A stretch of DNA of 64,000 nucleotides, from contig NZ_CP043420.1 of NCBI RefSeq assembly GCF_008247605.1, positions 1,674,001-1,738,000 of the forward strand, given 5' to 3'. The translations under genes and the position numbers were made by a program. The notes below the pieces were generated by a model. That model made no database searches. It was not told the DNA's origin and worked only from the letters and a program-made list of their open reading frames with translations. This DNA comes from Kushneria phosphatilytica. GTDB taxonomy: Bacteria > Pseudomonadota > Gammaproteobacteria > Pseudomonadales > Halomonadaceae. The stretch's first letter is position 1; every line of letters begins with the position of its first letter. Below are positions 37,873-48,828 of the stretch, piece after piece.

Positions 37873-39546
37873 ATGCTTAAAAACATCAGAGTGATAACGC
37901 TGCTGACGGCAGGACTTGCGTTACTTGCAGCACTTTTCGTCGGCTCCATCGGTTACGGAGTCTACAGTCTTCATGTGACCAACCGGTCACTGGATCGAAC
38001 GCATGACGAGATACAGACCACACTGGATATTGCCGACAGTATCAATCATCTGCGTACCACACGTGTGCGACTGACCAATGCCCAGCGTGATGCTGTCGAT
38101 GGTAGCAATCAGCAGCAGGTGAATAAGTGGCTGGATCAGGCGCGTGAAACCCTGGGCAAGGCGCAGGCGAGCATGGCGAACTATCAGTCAGGGAGTCAGA
38201 AAGGGGCTGAAACGGCGCTGGCAGAAACCTTTCAGCAACGGCAGAACGAATATATCGAACAGGGGCTCGAGCCACTGTTTTCCGCTCTGCAAGCGGGCGA
38301 TCTGGAGCGCTACCGGGAAGTGGCTCGCACCGTGGTACCGAAGATGGATGCCCGCTTTGAAGACTCGGTGGATGCCCTGATTGCTTATCGCAATCGGATC
38401 TCCGCGGCGCTGGACCAGGCTGCCGAAAGCCGACAGAAGGCCATCAATTGGACCATGGCCATCATTGCCATGGTGATTTCTGGCATCGTGCTTGCCATTC
38501 GCATGCTGTTCGCCAGGGTCATTACCCGCCCGCTGGGCGAGGCCGTTGCGCATCTTGATCACATCGCCCGTGGTGATCTCGCGCATCACATTCGGGAGGG
38601 CAGTCGCAATGAGATCGGTCAGCTCTTTGAAGGATTACGCCACATGCAGGGCAGTCTGATCCGGACTGTGGGTACCATCCGGGAGAGCAGTGAGCTGGTG
38701 GGATCACGCTCCAGTGAGATTGCCGCCGGCAGTAACGATCTCTCCGGTCGGACCGAGCAGCAGGCTGCCTCGCTTGAGGAGACCGCGGCCAGCATGGAGC
38801 AGATGACTGCCACCGTGCGTCAGAATGCCCAGAATGCCGAGCAGGCGCATACCATGGCGCTGACTGCTTCGCAGTCGGTAGGGCGCAGCGGTCAGGATGT
38901 CGAGGAAATGGTAACCACCATGCAGGGCATTGATGAAAGCTCGAAGCGTATCACCGACATCATCGAGGTGATTGATGGCATTGCCTTTCAGACCAATCTA
39001 CTGGCGCTGAACGCTTCGGTGGAAGCCGCTCGTGCCGGTGAGCACGGTCGTGGCTTTGCCGTGGTGGCCGGAGAAGTCCGCCAGCTGGCCAGTCGCAGTG
39101 CCGATGCGGCCAGGGAGATCAAGACGCTGGTGACCGATGCGGGCAGTCGTACCGCAGAAGGGATGACTGTGGTCGAACGTACGAAGGGGTCCATGAACGA
39201 GGTGGTTCAGCAGGTGCGTAATGTCAGTCAGCTGCTCGAGGAGATCTCGCAGGCGTCGGGCGAGCAGTCCAACGGTATCGAACAGGTGAATCAGGCCATA
39301 TCCCAGATGGATCAGGTCACGCAGAACAATGCGGCACTGGTCGAGGAGTCGGCGGCCGCGGCTCAGGACCTGCAGACCCAGGCGGGCAGGTTGCACGAAG
39401 CCGTGGCTTCCTTCCGGCTGGCGGAGGGTGCGGTTCCGGTGATGGTCGAGGTATCGCATTCCGGATCCTCGGATACTGCAGCCGGTCGAAAGCCCGGGCG
39501 TGCCGAGCCCGTTGCTGCAGAATCGGATGACTGGGAAACCTTCTGA
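37873..39546 (+). CDS. Methyl-accepting chemotaxis protein
   Basis: 557 residues from ATG 37873 (a TTG two codons upstream is also in frame). TM1 about residues 8-31, a periplasmic four-helix-bundle sensor (about 32-190), TM2 about 195-215, HAMP (about 217-270) and a signalling hairpin with the tip sequence IDGIAFQTNLLALNASVEAARAGE-type block near 375-400. The C-terminus DWETF is a CheR/CheB-tethering pentapeptide like that of Tar (NWETF), marking a high-abundance-type receptor. No che genes are nearby. Ligand unknown. Confidence 0.95.
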   Translation: MLKNIRVITLLTAGLALLAALFVGSIGYGVYSLHVTNRSLDRTHDEIQTTLDIADSINHLRTTRVRLTNAQRDAVDGSNQQQVNKWLDQARETLGKAQASMANYQSGSQKGAETALAETFQQRQNEYIEQGLEPLFSALQAGDLERYREVARTVVPKMDARFEDSVDALIAYRNRISAALDQAAESRQKAINWTMAIIAMVISGIVLAIRMLFARVITRPLGEAVAHLDHIARGDLAHHIREGSRNEIGQLFEGLRHMQGSLIRTVGTIRESSELVGSRSSEIAAGSNDLSGRTEQQAASLEETAASMEQMTATVRQNAQNAEQAHTMALTASQSVGRSGQDVEEMVTTMQGIDESSKRITDIIEVIDGIAFQTNLLALNASVEAARAGEHGRGFAVVAGEVRQLASRSADAAREIKTLVTDAGSRTAEGMTVVERTKGSMNEVVQQVRNVSQLLEEISQASGEQSNGIEQVNQAISQMDQVTQNNAALVEESAAAAQDLQTQAGRLHEAVASFRLAEGAVPVMVEVSHSGSSDTAAGRKPGRAEPVAAESDDWETF

Positions 39547-39606
39547 ACGTGGCTGGCTCGCGGTGTGAGCCGCGGGCCCGGTCAGTGGACGTGCCGTTTG
39601 ATGCAC

Positions 39607-39807
39607 TCAGACCATGCGTCTACCGATTTCATCCGTCTCGACAGGGTGTGTCTTGACGCGATTACTGAGCTGTAATTCAAAAATTACCATGTGTGTCACG
39701 GCTCTACCCACCAGCTCTTCCTGTGAGATCCCCTTGCGTCTGGCCATGGCTTTTAACGCATGGGCATATTCGGCATCCACGACCCCTTTAACCTGTTTCA
39801 TGGCCAT
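39607..39807 (-). CDS. Small ribbon-helix-helix-like protein, 66 aa
   Basis: ATG 39807 is preceded by GGGGTG. MKQVKGVVDAEYAHALKAMARRKGISQEELVGRAV resembles a short beta-strand followed by two helices, as in CopG/Arc-type DNA-binding proteins or antitoxins. No toxin partner adjoins it. The assignment is weak; it could also be an unrelated small helical protein. It converges with the chemoreceptor gene. Confidence 0.5.
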   Translation of the reverse strand: MAMKQVKGVVDAEYAHALKAMARRKGISQEELVGRAVTHMVIFELQLSNRVKTHPVETDEIGRRMV

Positions 39808-39935
39808 GTCAGCACCCCTGCGATTTCGTTATTGAAATGAAGTTGAGCAGTGAGTGTAGATGACTGCTCGAAAGACGCCAGTTATTGATGAGTCGGTTCA
39901 AAGTGATGAAATGGGCGTATGCCGCTCTGAATCGG

Positions 39936-41426
39936 TCAGTTGAAATTCTTCAGTCTCTCAAGATCCATGGCGTCCTCTACAGCATCAGCCAGCCGGTCCA
40001 TCTCGGCCAGACGAAAGGCTTCATAATCGAAATGCCGGGGTTTTGTCAGACCTGCCCATTCCAGCAGGCTTTCGAGGGTTTCTCGACAATCGAAGATGCC
40101 ATGCAGATAGGTGCCCAGTATGCAGCCGTCAGCGCTGAGGGTACCGTCCCGTCGATTGTCATCCAGCACGAAGATGTTCTCTCCCAGACCGTTGCCGCGG
40201 CTCTCGCCGACATGGATTTCATAGCCGATAAGAGGTGTACCGGGGGGGCCGCCGAGCAGGCAATGACCGGTGACCCGTCGTAGCTGCTTGTTGGCCTGAA
40301 GTGTGGTGGTAAGATCCAGCCAGCCCAGCCCGTGGCTTTCACCGGCTTCTCCCTCGACGCCATCCGGATCGATAATGCGATGTCCCAGCATCTGATAACC
40401 CCCGCAGATGCCCATCACCCGACCGCCATAACGCAGATGTCGTTTAATGGCCGTTTCCCAGCCCTGAGCGCGTAGCCAGTCGAGATCGGCGCGTACGTGC
40501 TTGCTGCCAGGCAGAATGATCAGGTCGCAGGGTTCCGGGGTATGGCAGAATTTCAACTCAACATCCGGGTGTAACCGCAGGGCATCGAAATCGGTGTGAT
40601 TGCTCAGCCGTGGCAGTAGGGGCACCACAACTTGCATTCGCGCACCTTCATGATGTGAGTTGCCGGCGCGTGAGAGGCTGTCCTCGGCCTCGACATGAAG
40701 GTTCTCAAGCCAGGGTAGCACACCCAGTACCGGACGACCGGTTTCATGCTCCAGCCACTCCAGCCCCGGCTGCAATAGAGTCGGGTCCCCGCGAAAACGA
40801 TTGATGACAAAGCCGACAATGCGCTCGCGTTCGGTTTCGGGCAGCACCGCCAGGGTGCCTACCAGATGGGCGAAAACGCCGCCGCGATCAATATCGGCGA
40901 TCAGGATCACCGGACAGTCGATGGCCTCGGCGAACCCCATGTTGGCAAGATCATGGGCACGCAGGTTGATTTCCGCGGCGCTGCCGGCTCCCTCCACAAT
41001 GACATGATCAAACTCGGTAGTGAGCCGCTCGTGTGCAGCAATCACGTCATTGAGCAGCGCGGGTTTGTGACGATAATACTCGGCGGCACGCATGGTACCG
41101 ATGGCGTGGCCACCGACAATGACCTGCGAGCCCTGATCGGAAGTGGGTTTGAGCAGGATCGGGTTGAAATCCACCCGAGCATCAATGCCGGCAGCCATCG
41201 CCTGCACAGCCTGGGCACGACCAATTTCGCCGCCGTCGATGGTCACGGCACTGTTGAGTGCCATGTTCTGCGGCTTGAAGGGGGCTACGCGCAGGCCCTG
41301 ACGAGCGAGCAGCCGGCACAGGGCAGTTACCAGTGCGCTCTTGCCGGCATCCGAGGTCGTGCCCTGAACCATTAGGGTGTTTTTTGCCCGAAAATGGTGG
41401 CGGGGTATGCCGTAGGCGGAGGTCAT
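39936..41426 (-). CDS. cobQ: Cobyric acid synthase
   Basis: 496 residues. N-terminal dethiobiotin-synthetase-like ATPase ([23 protein letters not shown]) and C-terminal class I glutaminase with the nucleophile Cys in [11 protein letters not shown]. It amidates adenosylcobyrinic acid a,c-diamide at b, d, e and g. ATG 41426 follows GAGGAG and overlaps the cobN stop by four bases. Last gene of the minus-strand cobalamin operon. Confidence 0.96.
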   Translation of the reverse strand: MTSAYGIPRHHFRAKNTLMVQGTTSDAGKSALVTALCRLLARQGLRVAPFKPQNMALNSAVTIDGGEIGRAQAVQAMAAGIDARVDFNPILLKPTSDQGSQVIVGGHAIGTMRAAEYYRHKPALLNDVIAAHERLTTEFDHVIVEGAGSAAEINLRAHDLANMGFAEAIDCPVILIADIDRGGVFAHLVGTLAVLPETERERIVGFVINRFRGDPTLLQPGLEWLEHETGRPVLGVLPWLENLHVEAEDSLSRAGNSHHEGARMQVVVPLLPRLSNHTDFDALRLHPDVELKFCHTPEPCDLIILPGSKHVRADLDWLRAQGWETAIKRHLRYGGRVMGICGGYQMLGHRIIDPDGVEGEAGESHGLGWLDLTTTLQANKQLRRVTGHCLLGGPPGTPLIGYEIHVGESRGNGLGENIFVLDDNRRDGTLSADGCILGTYLHGIFDCRETLESLLEWAGLTKPRHFDYEAFRLAEMDRLADAVEDAMDLERLKNFN

Positions 41427-44400
41427 GAAGCGGCTTGCTCCTCACGGACATCAAGATCGATCAGTAGTGCCTCCAGCTGCTGTCGATAATTGCCGGGGGA
41501 TTCCCATAATCCACGCTGAATGGCTTCCAGCAGGCGCTCGGCCATCTCCTTCAGGGCATGTGGATTGTGTACGGCCATGAATTCCCGGTTTTCCGGCTCC
41601 AGTGCCAGCGCCTCGGTAACACTGGCGTACTGGTAGTCATCAATCAGGCCGGTGGTGGCATCATAGGCAAACAGATAGTCCACGCTGGCGGCCATCTCGA
41701 AGGCGCCCTTGTAGCCGTGGCGCTGCATGCCGGCGATCCATTTCGGGTTGGTGACCCGGGCGCGGATCACACGGTTGAGTTCTTCCTTGAGAGTGCGCAC
41801 TTTGGGTCGTGCCGGATTGGCATGATCACCGTGATAGATACTTGGTGTTTTACCGCACAGGCTGCGCACCGCATTCGCCATGCCGCCCTGAAAGCGGGCA
41901 TAGTCGCCGGAGTCGAGCAGATCGTGCTCGCGATTGTCCTGGTTATGGACCACGGCATCCAGCTGGCCGAGGCGTTGAGTAAAGGCGCGGCTGGCAGGCG
42001 TTCCGAAATCGGCCTGACCATAGGCGAAACTGCCCTGGTCTATCCATGCCCGAGCCAGATCGTCACTGTTCTCCCAGTGGCCCTCATCGAGCATGGATTG
42101 CAGCCCGGCGCCATAACTGCCCGGACGAGTACCAAAGACACGGTAGCCAGCTTCGAGCCGGGCATTCTCTCTGTCATGGCCCTCTGTCATCAGCGCTTGC
42201 TGCCGCTCTTCGACATGGTGCCTGATCGGGTTGTCGCCGGGCTCCTCGAGTTCGGCAAGCTTCTGTACCGCGGCGTCGAACAGTCGAATCAGGTTGGGAA
42301 AGGCGTCGCGGAAAAAACCCGACACTCGCAGGGTGACATCCACTCTTGGTCGACCAAGCAGAAAGATCGGAATCACTTCGAAATCCACTACCCGCTGGGA
42401 GCCGGGCGCCCATACCGGGCGTACCCCCATCAGTGCCATGGCCTGGGCGATATCGTCACCACCGGTGCGCATGGTGGCGGTGCCCCAGACTGAAAGGCCG
42501 ATGGATGCGGGATAATCACCATGTTCCTGTAGATGACGCTCGATCAGCGCCTCGGCTGATTGCTGACCAAGCTGCCAGGCAGTACGCGAGGGAATGGCGC
42601 GACTGTCGACCGCATAGAAATTACGCCCCGTGGGCAATACATCCAGTCGCCCGCGGGTGGGGGCACCGCTCGGGCCGGGTGCCACGAAGCGTCCCGCGAG
42701 CCCATCGAGCAGGGCAGAGAGCTCGTTATCGACACTCTGGTTGAGTACCGGCAGCAGGGTGCGCTGTGCGCTTTCGAGCAGGGCATGGGTACGTTCAAGC
42801 TGGACTGGCAGCCCGGTCAGGGAGGCGCCCTGAACCAGATGGGATTCGACCAGCTGGCTGGCCAGCGCTTCCAGCCGCTCGCGGGTATGGGAGCGTGTCT
42901 TCCAGGGGCGCTCCGGCAGCACCTGCTGCAACAGTTTTGGGGATGGCCCTGACCAGGGGCCGGTATCACTGTCAAGCGGGTCAAGGTCGTGGTCGAGCGC
43001 CAGGTCGTCGCGCAGCGCGTGCAGGATCCCGGCATCAGCTGCGGTATCACCACGGGGCAGACGCATCAGCGAAAGCAGCATGTCGGTCAGGCGATCTGCA
43101 TCAGGCAACTGACCAAGCCGATGCAGACCGTGACGTATCTGGGCTTCCTTGATTTCACAGAGGTAGCCGTCGAGCCGATTGAGCAGCCGAGTTTCTTCGT
43201 CAAGGGTCGCTTCCAGCGCGCCATCACGACCGTCGCTGGCGGGCATTGCTTCGAGCTCGGCAAGCAGATCGGAATTCTTCAGCTGATCGACAATGGCCCG
43301 GCGCAGCCATTGCTCGCGGCGCTGATCCAGCCCCAGCGCCTGATAATACTCGTCGGTGAGGCGTTCGAGTTCTGCCAGCTCACCATGGACGCCGGCGCGG
43401 GTCATCGGCGGCATCAGATGGTCAATGATGACTGCCTGGCTACGCCGTTTGGCCTGGGCGCCTTCGCCGGGATCGTTGACAATAAAGGGGTAGAGGTGAG
43501 GCATCGGACCGAGTGCGATATCCGGCCAGCAGGTCTCGGAGAGCGCGGTGCTCTTGCCGGGCAGCCACTCGAGATTACCATGCTTGCCGACGTGTATTAC
43601 GGCATCCACGCTGTACACTTCGCGCAGCCAGCAGTAGAAGGCGAGATAGGCATGGGTCGGCACCAGATCCCCGGCGTGATAGCTGCCCACTTCATCAATA
43701 TCGTAGCCCCGCTCGGGCTGAACACCGATGAAGGTCTCGCCCAGTCGCATTCCGGCGATCATCAGTCGGCCCTGGCGGCAGCGCGGGTCCTGCTCGGGCT
43801 CGCCCCAGCGCACCAGTACGGCCTGCTGACACTGCTCGGGCAGGGTGGCAAACCAGCGTCGATAGGTCGTCATATCCAGACTCTGTGCCGCCGGGCGGGT
43901 CCGCCAGCTGGCTGGCTCATTGGTGACGCTGGCCTGCAGCCATTCGATCAGCGCGGTAGCATCCTGTGGCAGGGTGTCACCCACCGCATAGCCGGCTTCG
44001 CGCAAAGCGTGCAGGATGTTCAGCGTGCTGGCCGGCGTATCCAGCCCCACCCCGTTACCAATGCGACCATCACTGGAAGGATAGTTGGCCAGGATCAGCG
44101 CGATCCTTTTTTGGCTGGCAGGGGTACGCCTCAGTTCTGCCCAGCGTCTTGCCAGCTCAACCACAAAGCGTGCGCGTTCGGCATGGAGTTCGTAACGGAT
44201 TACCTGATGCTGGGTGCGGGTACTGTAGCGCTCGCCGGATTTGAAGCCGACTGCGCGAGTAATGATGCGTCCATCGAGTTCGGGCAGAGCAATGTGCATG
44301 GCAATATCGCGCGAACGCAGCCCGGCGGACTGCTCGCGCCAGTCAGCCTCGCTGTTGCTGGCCAATATCACCTGCAGAATCGGCAGTTCACGCTGAAAGG

Positions 44401-45295
44401 GGTGACGATAGTCGCTCGGGGTCGAGGAGAGCGAGGCATTGACCGTGCCGGAAAGGGCAAAACCGGTGGCGTTGAGCATGATATCCGCATTGGCCTGCTC
44501 GATCAGGTCATCGACCGTTTCCAGACAGAGTGGCTCCTTGAGCGAGGCAACCGCGATCGGCAGTGGATTGAGACCGCCTGCGATCATGGTCTCGATCAAC
44601 GCGTCGAACATGGCGACGTTGGCATTCTGCAGATGCGAGCGATAGAACACCAGCACGGCCACGGGTGCGTTTGGTTGCCAGCGCTGGCGCCACTCATCGA
44701 GGGTAGCCACGGCACCAGTAGCCTGTGGCTGATAGAGCAGGGCGCGTGGCGTACGGCTCGGGGGCAGGGCATCATCAGCATGGTCGAAGGCCAGTGTAGC
44801 CAGATAACGGTAGAGTTGATCGACATTGTGTCGGCCACCTTCGCGCAGGTAACGCCAGACCCGCCATGCCGTGGCGTAGTCCACGCTGCCGGCGTTCAGC
44901 AGATGCTCATCCTCGTAATCCTCGCCGGGCACCACGATCAGTATTCCGCCCGTTTCCTGCGCCCACGCCTGACACTGTTCCAGCCCATACTGCCAGTAGC
45001 TCTCTCCGCCCAGCAGTGACAGTACCATCAGTCGGGTGCCTTCGGGCGCCTGAGGCCCCTGACGATCGGTCACCCGGTCACGATAGAGATCCAGCGCGGC
45101 TGGGCGCTTGAGATTGAGCCAGTTGGCCAGCCGAACTGAAGGATAGGCGTCCGGGAGCGCCTCGGCGCGTTCAGCCAGCAGCGCCAGTACGCTGTCCGCG
45201 GCCGAAAGAATGACCAGTTCACCGGGTGTCTGGCCGAGGTCGATGATGCCTTCATCATCACTGAAACCGCCCGGCTGTGAGGCCAGCAGATGCAT
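41423..45295 (-). CDS. cobN: Aerobic cobaltochelatase, large subunit
   Basis: 1290 residues, typical for CobN. Conserved blocks include [19 protein letters not shown] and [19 protein letters not shown]. It inserts cobalt into hydrogenobyrinic acid a,c-diamide with ATP hydrolysis by AAA partner subunits. The partner here is the ChlI/ChlD-type protein at the head of the operon rather than CobS/CobT of Rhizobium. Starts 3 bases after cobW. Confidence 0.96.
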   Translation of the reverse strand: MHLLASQPGGFSDDEGIIDLGQTPGELVILSAADSVLALLAERAEALPDAYPSVRLANWLNLKRPAALDLYRDRVTDRQGPQAPEGTRLMVLSLLGGESYWQYGLEQCQAWAQETGGILIVVPGEDYEDEHLLNAGSVDYATAWRVWRYLREGGRHNVDQLYRYLATLAFDHADDALPPSRTPRALLYQPQATGAVATLDEWRQRWQPNAPVAVLVFYRSHLQNANVAMFDALIETMIAGGLNPLPIAVASLKEPLCLETVDDLIEQANADIMLNATGFALSGTVNASLSSTPSDYRHPFQRELPILQVILASNSEADWREQSAGLRSRDIAMHIALPELDGRIITRAVGFKSGERYSTRTQHQVIRYELHAERARFVVELARRWAELRRTPASQKRIALILANYPSSDGRIGNGVGLDTPASTLNILHALREAGYAVGDTLPQDATALIEWLQASVTNEPASWRTRPAAQSLDMTTYRRWFATLPEQCQQAVLVRWGEPEQDPRCRQGRLMIAGMRLGETFIGVQPERGYDIDEVGSYHAGDLVPTHAYLAFYCWLREVYSVDAVIHVGKHGNLEWLPGKSTALSETCWPDIALGPMPHLYPFIVNDPGEGAQAKRRSQAVIIDHLMPPMTRAGVHGELAELERLTDEYYQALGLDQRREQWLRRAIVDQLKNSDLLAELEAMPASDGRDGALEATLDEETRLLNRLDGYLCEIKEAQIRHGLHRLGQLPDADRLTDMLLSLMRLPRGDTAADAGILHALRDDLALDHDLDPLDSDTGPWSGPSPKLLQQVLPERPWKTRSHTRERLEALASQLVESHLVQGASLTGLPVQLERTHALLESAQRTLLPVLNQSVDNELSALLDGLAGRFVAPGPSGAPTRGRLDVLPTGRNFYAVDSRAIPSRTAWQLGQQSAEALIERHLQEHGDYPASIGLSVWGTATMRTGGDDIAQAMALMGVRPVWAPGSQRVVDFEVIPIFLLGRPRVDVTLRVSGFFRDAFPNLIRLFDAAVQKLAELEEPGDNPIRHHVEERQQALMTEGHDRENARLEAGYRVFGTRPGSYGAGLQSMLDEGHWENSDDLARAWIDQGSFAYGQADFGTPASRAFTQRLGQLDAVVHNQDNREHDLLDSGDYARFQGGMANAVRSLCGKTPSIYHGDHANPARPKVRTLKEELNRVIRARVTNPKWIAGMQRHGYKGAFEMAASVDYLFAYDATTGLIDDYQYASVTEALALEPENREFMAVHNPHALKEMAERLLEAIQRGLWESPGNYRQQLEALLIDLDVREEQAAS

Positions 45296-45298
45296 GGC

Positions 45299-46405
45299 TC
45301 AGGCCTGCCGCTCGTGCTGTACGACGGTATCGTCGAGTGCGGCAGTGGCCACCGCCTGCTCCAGCGCGTTGACATCAAGCTGCTTGCCGATCACCACCAG
45401 ACGGGTGCGGCGAATGTCATCCTCGCGCCAGAGCCGATCGAAGTGGTGGGAAAGGCGGTTGCCGACGCCATGCACGATCTGACGCATCGGCTTGCCGACG
45501 TCGGCAAAACCCTTGATGCGGTAGATGGTCTGGCTGGCGATCTGTCCCTTCAGGGCTTCCAGTAGTCGGGGTGTGTCGACAGCGCCGAGATGGAGCACAC
45601 AGTTGTCGAAATCATCATGCGCATGATGGTGCTCCTCATCCTGCTCATGGTGATGGTCGTGATGCGTCTTCAGCGACTCGATTCTGGCTTCCGATTCGGC
45701 GCCCATGCCCAGTAGTACAGTGGGATCGACTTCGCCGTTGGTCGCACGAAGCGTCTTGACTCGCTCAGGCAGTTGCCCATGCAACCAGGTTTCGACGCAC
45801 TGCAGGCCTGATTCATCAAGCTGGTCGCTCTTGGCAATGACCACCAGATCCGCCGAGGCGAGCTGATCATCCAGCAGCTCCTGCAGGGTGGGATCGTGAT
45901 CGAGGCTGCTGTCGGCCAGCCGCTGGGTTTCGATACTTGAGGGGTCATGGGCTACCCGACCTTCGGCCAGCGCCGGGCCGTCGACTACCGTGATCACACT
46001 GTCGACGGTGCAGAACCGTTTGATATCCGGCCAGTTGAATGCCTGTACCAGTGGCTTGGGCAGTGCCAGGCCGGAAGTCTCGATCAGAATGTGATCAATC
46101 TCATCACGCCGTTCGACCAGTTGCTGCATCACCGGGAGAAATTCTTCTTCGACGGTACAGCAGATACACCCATTGGCAAGCTCAAATATACCGTTATCTT
46201 TTGTTTGAGCCTGATTTTCTTCACAACCTCCCAGACGACAGCCACGCACCAGTTCGGCATCAACATCCAGTTCACCGAATTCATTGACGATCACGGCAAT
46301 CCGCTTGTTGCCGGCATGGCGCAACAGGTGGGTCAGCAGGGTAGTCTTGCCGCTGCCAAGAAAGCCGGTCACGACCGTGGCAGGGATTTTATCAAGCTGT
46401 GGCAT
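45299..46405 (-). CDS. cobW: CobW-type GTPase (metal chaperone)
   Basis: 368 residues of the G3E/COG0523 family. Walker A GFLGSGKTTLL, metal motif CXCC in NGCICCTVEEEF, guanine-specificity motif VIAKSD, and a C-terminal CobW domain. Between the domains is a His-rich segment (THHDHHHEQDEEHHHAHDDF, about residues 246-265) and an extra Cys pair (CRLGGC), consistent with metal binding, presumably cobalt delivery to CobN. Operon position between cobE and cobN supports the cobalt role over the zinc-responsive homologues. Confidence 0.93.
   Translation of the reverse strand: MPQLDKIPATVVTGFLGSGKTTLLTHLLRHAGNKRIAVIVNEFGELDVDAELVRGCRLGGCEENQAQTKDNGIFELANGCICCTVEEEFLPVMQQLVERRDEIDHILIETSGLALPKPLVQAFNWPDIKRFCTVDSVITVVDGPALAEGRVAHDPSSIETQRLADSSLDHDPTLQELLDDQLASADLVVIAKSDQLDESGLQCVETWLHGQLPERVKTLRATNGEVDPTVLLGMGAESEARIESLKTHHDHHHEQDEEHHHAHDDFDNCVLHLGAVDTPRLLEALKGQIASQTIYRIKGFADVGKPMRQIVHGVGNRLSHHFDRLWREDDIRRTRLVVIGKQLDVNALEQAVATAALDDTVVQHERQA
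46187..46198 (+). repeat. Copy 2 of the 12-base motif TATACCGTTATC (inside cobW)
   Basis: Lies in the codons for DNGIFE of CobW, just before the CICC motif, in a locally AT-rich patch. Confidence 0.55.
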
Positions 46406-46423
46406 GAACCTATCCTCGTAATG

Positions 46424-46822
46424 CTATGTAATGTTGCCGGCCAATGCCGCCGTGGCCTGGTGGTTTTGATGGCGCGCCCCCAGCAACCGCGCGACGGTGC
46501 CATTGATCAGCTGCTGGCAGCCGGCCAGTGCTGCTGCTTCGGCCACACTGGCAACCTGCATGTACCGCTCGGCAGCCGTGCTTGATTGAGTGATGCCTGC
46601 CCGCTGAGCATCAAGTTGCTCACGGTTGAATCCCAGCAGCGGCCAGTGATAATGCCGCGCCAGCTGAGTCAGGCCAGGTTCCTGACACTTTTCCCTCATC
46701 GTCGCCAACGCTGCAACCCGCTCAGGTGCCAGGTTGTAATAAGCGAATGTGTTCAGCGCCAGTGACTGGAGCACCTCGAAGGTGGCGTCACGTCGACAGC
46801 CCATGCCAAGTACCAGGATCAT
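46424..46822 (-). CDS. cobE: Cobalamin biosynthesis protein CobE / CbiG C-terminal domain
   Basis: 132 residues with the family start LVLGMGCRRDATFEVL (GxGCRR motif) and the ending segment with an alternating helix-sheet pattern. CobE is required in the aerobic pathway in Pseudomonas; its exact reaction is not established, and its fold matches the C-terminal domain of CbiG. Start overlaps the cobB stop by four bases; 18 bases separate it from cobW. Confidence 0.88.
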   Translation of the reverse strand: MILVLGMGCRRDATFEVLQSLALNTFAYYNLAPERVAALATMREKCQEPGLTQLARHYHWPLLGFNREQLDAQRAGITQSSTAAERYMQVASVAEAAALAGCQQLINGTVARLLGARHQNHQATAALAGNIT

Positions 46823-48195
46823 AGGGTTGTATCACTGACTTTCCCGGTCGGAATATTGCCAGCGTTGTCATGTACGGGCATCAGCAGTTGCGCCAGCGCT
46901 GTGGGATTTGATGGAAAGAACAGGTGTAGAAAGCTGGCGGTCAGCGCACCATGGCGATAGATCGCCTCTCCGGGGGCCGGATGACTCGAGCGGATACCGT
47001 ACGCGATGGGGGGCAGCGTATCGTGGCTGCGGGCATGGTGATGGGCATGGCCCCGCAGTGTGCCCTCCGGTAGCGGTGCGCTTTGCATGCCCTGGCAACC
47101 CCGTTTGGTACGCATTTCACCCCGGCCCGGGAGTAGTCCGGCCATGGTATGCGTGACGCCATCGAGATCGGTCAGCTGCTCCTGGAGATAGAGCATACCG
47201 CCACATTCCGCGAGCATGGGCGTTCCTCGCTGCCAGGCGGCATGCAGTGAGGTGATCATGGCGTGATTGGCGGCCAGTTCAGCAGCATGTAGTTCCGGAT
47301 ATCCGCCGGGCAGCCAGATGGCATCGGTTCCGTTCGGTAGTGTCGAATCGGTCAGCGGCGAGAAGAAGCACAGCTTGGCCCCCATCGCTTCCAGCAAACG
47401 CAGGTTGGCCGCGTAGTGGAAGGTGAAAGCGGCATCCCGGGCAATGGCGATGCGACACCCGGCAAGAGTTCGTTCGGGAATATCCGTTTTGCCGGGCGTA
47501 AAGGCTACTGCTGGTGGCAGTTCGGCCAATGGGCTCTCCGCCAGAGTGGCCGCGGCAGTATCAAGCTGACGGTCCAGTTCGGCATCGCGTTCAGTGCTTT
47601 CGCCGGTCTGGATCAGGCCGAGGTGGCGCGACGGCAGGGCCAGCTCGTCACGGCGTGGCAGGGTGGCGAGCAGCGCAATATCTGCAGGCAGGCTGTCGGC
47701 AATCAGCTGGCGATGGCGCTCGCTGCCCACGGCGTTGGTGACCAGGCCATGGAAGCGGATATCGTCACGATAGCGTGCCAGACCCAGCGCAATGGCAGCC
47801 GCGGTTTGCGCCATGCCGCGGGCGTTAAGGACACAGGCGACCGGGATATCGAAGCGAGCGGCAAGATCGCCACTGGACGGCGTGCCGTCGAACAGCCCCA
47901 TGGCGCCTTCGATCAGAATCAGATCGGCCCAGCCGGCCGCCTGATGCAGTTGCTGGCGACACCAGGCTTCGCCGGCCATCCAGAGATCGAGCGGCTCTAC
48001 CGGGGAGCCGGCGGCCATTGCCAGAATTTGCGGATCCAGATAGTCCGGGCCGGTCTTGAAAACTGCGACCTTGCGACCCTGACGACGATGATGGCGTGCC
48101 AGCGCCGCGGTAACCGTAGTCTTGCCCTGGCCGGAGGCCATGGCGCCCACCAGCAGGGCCGGGCAGTGGCGTGTTGCAGTATTCTCAGTCGTCAT
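46819..48195 (-). CDS. cobB: Hydrogenobyrinic/cobyrinic acid a,c-diamide synthase
   Basis: 458 residues. N-terminal P-loop ATPase (GAMASGQGKTTVTAALARHH) and a C-terminal glutaminase with Cys in LAECGGMLYLQ and the WLPGGYPELHA motif. It amidates the a and c side chains, the substrate form used by CobN. 24 bases after cobO, coupled to cobE. Confidence 0.95.
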   Translation of the reverse strand: MTTENTATRHCPALLVGAMASGQGKTTVTAALARHHRRQGRKVAVFKTGPDYLDPQILAMAAGSPVEPLDLWMAGEAWCRQQLHQAAGWADLILIEGAMGLFDGTPSSGDLAARFDIPVACVLNARGMAQTAAAIALGLARYRDDIRFHGLVTNAVGSERHRQLIADSLPADIALLATLPRRDELALPSRHLGLIQTGESTERDAELDRQLDTAAATLAESPLAELPPAVAFTPGKTDIPERTLAGCRIAIARDAAFTFHYAANLRLLEAMGAKLCFFSPLTDSTLPNGTDAIWLPGGYPELHAAELAANHAMITSLHAAWQRGTPMLAECGGMLYLQEQLTDLDGVTHTMAGLLPGRGEMRTKRGCQGMQSAPLPEGTLRGHAHHHARSHDTLPPIAYGIRSSHPAPGEAIYRHGALTASFLHLFFPSNPTALAQLLMPVHDNAGNIPTGKVSDTTL

Positions 48196-48219
48196 GCCGT
48201 TCTCCGTTTCCGCCCGGGG

Positions 48220-48828
48220 TCAGTATTCGATGCCGGCCTGCGCCTTGACACCGAGGCGAAAGGCGTGGCGCTCATCATTGATGACGCTGATGGTATCGGC
48301 GATCACCTGCAGTTCGCGGGCCATGGTGCGTCCGGTCACGATGACGTTCTGATGATGCGGTCGTTCGGCGATGGCATGGGCGACGCGCTCTGCCTCGAGA
48401 TGGCCGTACTTGATCATGTACGAGAGCTCGTCGAAGAGCAGGAAGTTGTAACTTTCATCTTTCAGCAGCTGTTCGGCCAGCTGCCAGGCCTGTTTGGCAG
48501 CGGCGCGATCCTGCTCGAGATCACGCGTCTCCCAACTGAAACCATGTCCCATGACGTGAAAGTCGACACGTTCATGCTCTCGGAAAAAGCGGTATTCGCC
48601 GGTTTCGCGACGGCCCTTGATGAACTGGATGACAGCACAGCGCATGCCATGTCCCAGGGCCCGGGTCATGGTGCCGAACCCGGAGCTGCTCTTGCCCTTG
48701 CCGTTGCCCTTCATCAGGATCAGTACGCCGCGCTCCTCGCTGGCGGCAGCGATGCGTTCATCGACGACCTGTTTTTTGCGCGTCATGCGTCGCTCGTGGC
48801 GTTCGGCATCACTTTGCTGCTGACTCAT
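48220..48828 (-). CDS. cobO: Corrinoid adenosyltransferase, CobO/BtuR type
   Basis: 202 residues. P-loop GNGKGKSSSGFG near residue 41, plus FLLFDELSYMIKYG and NVIVTGR, all diagnostic of the CobA/CobO/BtuR family. It transfers the adenosyl group of ATP to Co(I) corrinoid. Start overlaps the stop of the chelatase gene by four bases with GGAG upstream. Confidence 0.96.
   Translation of the reverse strand: MSQQQSDAERHERRMTRKKQVVDERIAAASEERGVLILMKGNGKGKSSSGFGTMTRALGHGMRCAVIQFIKGRRETGEYRFFREHERVDFHVMGHGFSWETRDLEQDRAAAKQAWQLAEQLLKDESYNFLLFDELSYMIKYGHLEAERVAHAIAERPHHQNVIVTGRTMARELQVIADTISVINDERHAFRLGVKAQAGIEY

Noticed and set aside
39607..39807. Toxin-antitoxin pair
   Set aside because: The ribbon-helix-helix-like gene has no small partner gene in the 128-base gap or on the other side.
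42989..45019. Open frame of 676 codons on the plus strand opposite cobN
   Set aside because: Shadow of cobN: high-GC codon bias leaves the antisense frame open; no ribosome site and no family features.
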